From: Paenibacillus lactis
GTDB lineage: Bacteria > Bacillota > Bacilli > Paenibacillales > Paenibacillaceae
Reading direction: 5' to 3'
Assembly: GCF_017873605.1 (NCBI RefSeq)
Contig: NZ_JAGGKI010000006.1
Coordinates: forward strand, 294,090-358,089
Length of the DNA: 64,000 nucleotides
In this document: one piece after another, positions 62,464-64,000 of the stretch
How the letters are laid out: the number at the start of each line of letters is the position of its first letter
How positions within the stretch are numbered: the stretch's first letter is position 1
Translations under genes and position numbers: made by a program
The notes under the pieces: model-generated
Told to the model about the DNA's origin: nothing
The model's database searches: none
Seen by the model: only the letters and a program-made list of their open reading frames with translations

Positions 62464-63342
62464 ATGAATAATGGATTGGTCAACGCTATTATTGCGTATA
62501 TCATGTGGGGGGTTCTCCCGCTTTATTGGAAGTTGTTTGATAATGTGCCGGCAGGCGAGATTCTGTCACATCGGGTTGTCTGGTCGTTCGTCTTCATGGG
62601 TATTCTCGTCGCGCTCCAGCGCCGTTGGGGTGAACTCAGGAAGATTGCAGCTAGCCGCTCGCTGCTGCTGTCGCTCACTGCCAGCGGATTGCTGATCGCT
62701 GCGAATTGGCTGATCTTCATCTGGGCGGTCAACAACGGCCATGTTGTCGAGACAAGTCTCGGCTATTATTTGAACCCGTTGCTGAATGTACTGCTTGCGG
62801 TGGTATTCCTTCGCGAGAAGCCAAGCCGCGGTCAATGGCTCGCGATTGCCATCGCGGGTGCCGCGGTGCTCATCATCGCCATCGACTACGGGAGGTTCCC
62901 GTGGGTTGCGATCTCGCTGGCCGTGTCGTTTGGCTTATACGGTCTTGCGAAGAAGAAGATCGCGCAAGACGCTTCTGTGGGCTTGTTGTCAGAGACGGCT
63001 GTCGTCCTGCCCGTCGCACTCGGCTACTGGATTTATCTGGCTGCCGTAGGAAAGACAACGGCATGGACGCTGCCTCCGTCCATGTTCATCGAACTGCTTC
63101 TTTCCGGCGTTGTAACGGCGCTGCCGCTGCTCTTCTTTGCCCGGGCGGCTGCCCGGATGACGCTGTCCACGCTCGGCTTCGTACAATACATCGGGCCAAC
63201 GATCATGCTGTTGCTGAGCGTATTCGTGTTCAAGGAATCGGTCTCCCCGATATTGCTCGTTGGCTTTGCGCTCATTTGGACAGCGCTCGTCGTATATGCT
63301 TCGTCATCGATTCGAAGCGCGAAACTCGCGAAGGCGAGCTGA
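62464..63342 (+). CDS. rarD: RarD/EamA-family transporter
   Basis: The 292-residue membrane protein has ten helices in two EamA repeats. IIAYIMWGVLPLYWKLFDNVPAGEILSHRVVWSF at the start and VVETSLGYYLNPLLNVLLAVVFLREKP in the first repeat are RarD hallmarks. RarD-type proteins export small metabolites or drugs; the original rarD was tied to chloramphenicol sensitivity but the substrate is not proven. The gene is GC-richer than average. GAGAGAAGAGGGG precedes the ATG. Confidence 0.92.
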   Translation: MNNGLVNAIIAYIMWGVLPLYWKLFDNVPAGEILSHRVVWSFVFMGILVALQRRWGELRKIAASRSLLLSLTASGLLIAANWLIFIWAVNNGHVVETSLGYYLNPLLNVLLAVVFLREKPSRGQWLAIAIAGAAVLIIAIDYGRFPWVAISLAVSFGLYGLAKKKIAQDASVGLLSETAVVLPVALGYWIYLAAVGKTTAWTLPPSMFIELLLSGVVTALPLLFFARAAARMTLSTLGFVQYIGPTIMLLLSVFVFKESVSPILLVGFALIWTALVVYASSSIRSAKLAKAS

Positions 63343-63558
63343 AGGGAAAGGCGCCCGCTAATGAAGGATGGATTTTAACATAAGCCATTTGTAAGAGGAA
63401 TGATCCATAAGAAGAAAAGGAGTTAACCGAAATTTTTCAAATTGGTGTCGGAGGACAAAAACATGGTCCCAATATAAGTCGCTATTTTGATATTATCCCC
63501 TTTAAGTAGACAGTGTGTAAAAAGCGCATTAAAGTCTACTTTGGAGGGGATTTTTTCC

Positions 63559-63903
63559 ATGGGCGAAATAAGAAAGACATATGACATCGAATTTAAGCGC
63601 AAGGCTGTTGCGATGTTCCTGGAGGAAGGTCTTGGCTACAAGACGGTAGCCAAGACCTTGGGCATCGATGATAGGATGGTTCGAAGATGGGTGGCTCACT
63701 ACGAGCGAGAAGGAATTGAGGGTCTCAAGGAAAAAAGAGGCACCTCGACGGGTTCGAAGAACGGGAGACCGAAGAAGGCCAAAACCTTGGAGGAAGAAGT
63801 CCTGCGGCTGCGAGCGGAGAATGCCTTGCTAAAAAAGCTATGGGAACTGCAAAGGGGGCAAGAGCAAAGCGACGTCAAACCTACCAAGCCATCGAAGCGC
63901 TAA
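63559..63903 (+). CDS. IS3-family transposase OrfA
   Basis: The 114-residue protein has a helix-turn-helix (YDIEFKRKAVAMFLEEGLGYKTVAKTLGIDDRMVRRWVAHYEREGIEGLKEKRG) and a leucine-zipper-like helix (KTLEEEVLRLRAENALLKKLWELQ). It is IS150-like. GGAGGGG lies ten bases upstream. It binds the IS ends and is made fused to OrfB by frameshift in this family; AAAGGGGG at 63851-63858 is the likely slip site. Confidence 0.9.
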   Translation: MGEIRKTYDIEFKRKAVAMFLEEGLGYKTVAKTLGIDDRMVRRWVAHYEREGIEGLKEKRGTSTGSKNGRPKKAKTLEEEVLRLRAENALLKKLWELQRGQEQSDVKPTKPSKR

Positions 63904-64000
63904 CCAGCAACTACCCCGTGGCCTTGCTGTGTGAACTGGCAGGTATCGCTCGAAGTAGTTACTACAAATGGGCAGCCAGAAAGAATAATCCAACGCCCAA
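63840..64000 (+). CDS. IS3-family transposase OrfB, 5' part
   Basis: The -1 frame relative to orfA opens at ATG 63840 and runs to the window edge: RRQTYQAIEALTSNYPVALLCELAGIARSSYYKWAARKN, the helical start of an IS150/IS3 OrfB before the rve (DDE) domain. The catalytic part lies beyond the window. Confidence 0.85.
   Translation, partial: MGTAKGARAKRRQTYQAIEALTSNYPVALLCELAGIARSSYYKWAARKNNPTP

Larger units (their letters stand above)
63493..64000 (+). mobile_element. Left end of an IS3-family insertion sequence, cut by window
   Basis: The element has two overlapping transposase frames. An imperfect inverted repeat, CCCC..AAGTAGAC (63497-63511) with GTCTACTT..GGGG (63534-63549), lies just before orfA and probably contains the left terminal repeat, whose exact end I cannot fix. 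The right end lies outside the window. Confidence 0.75.

Noticed and set aside
62706..63383. 225-codon frame overlapping rarD
   Set aside because: Arg/Gly/Cys-rich alternative frame of a GC-rich gene with no family pattern.

Overview
The window looks like chromosome of a low-to-mid GC endospore-forming Firmicute, most likely Paenibacillus or a close relative. The basis is indirect. Nearly all genes have strong AGGAGG-type ribosome binding sites, many with TTG or GTG starts. Sigma-A promoters are readable (TTGACA-17-TATAAT types). PyrR, Zur and HxlR control sites are of the Bacillus kind. One protein carries the copper-amine-oxidase N-terminal domain that is abundant in Paenibacillus, and many genes have Bacillus subtilis counterparts (yxdLM-yxeA, yogA, arsRBC). 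No rRNA, tRNA, CRISPR array or prophage was found. The only mobile element seen is the 5' end of an IS3-family element cut by the right edge of the window.

Layout. 0-6 kb: a small CD3324-type protein, codBA behind a PyrR attenuator, a VanZ-RDD membrane fusion, and a Zur-controlled ZinT lipoprotein. 6-14 kb: a peptide-sensing/detoxification ABC module (yxdLM-yxeA type) with an M1 peptidase and an OmpR-type two-component system. 14-19 kb: a protein with two MerR domains, an unknown protein, a streptogramin B lyase (Vgb), a VOC dioxygenase-like protein and a secreted protein. 19-35.7 kb: many small regulator-plus-effector modules (TetR, Rrf2, MarR, PadR) driving membrane proteins, an MFS exporter, nitroreductase/monooxygenase, DinB proteins and two ABC exporters. 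35.8-41 kb: an Escherichia coli-like fructoselysine operon, frlC-A-B-D-R, with two matching promoters. 41-45.5 kb: an HxlR module (NAD(P)-binding reductase, DUF2269 membrane protein) and an FAD oxidoreductase. 45.5-50.1 kb: arsenic resistance, arsRBC facing a second arm with a Cys-pair MarR regulator, a deleted flavin monooxygenase, a previously easy-to-miss 58-residue Cys-tailed protein, and arsM. 50-55.7 kb: LysR/yogA pair and a TetR/ABC exporter. 55.7-61 kb: a graveyard of broken genes (erythromycin esterase-like, nucleotidyltransferase, VOC, MurF-like) around an intact enolase-superfamily gene. 61-64 kb: an unknown helical protein, rarD, and the IS3 end.

The common theme is accessory resistance and stress modules, each with its own regulator and a readable operator. 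Several modules have decayed by different visible lesions: nonsense codons, single-base shifts, internal deletions and a 19-base tandem duplication. The most original leads are the second ars arm (Cys-pair MarR regulator plus short Cys-tailed ORF next to arsM), the tandem-MerR regulator next to an unknown gene, and the paired operators that link each regulator to its target. All functional calls rest on reading the sequence and remembered family features; no database search was run.
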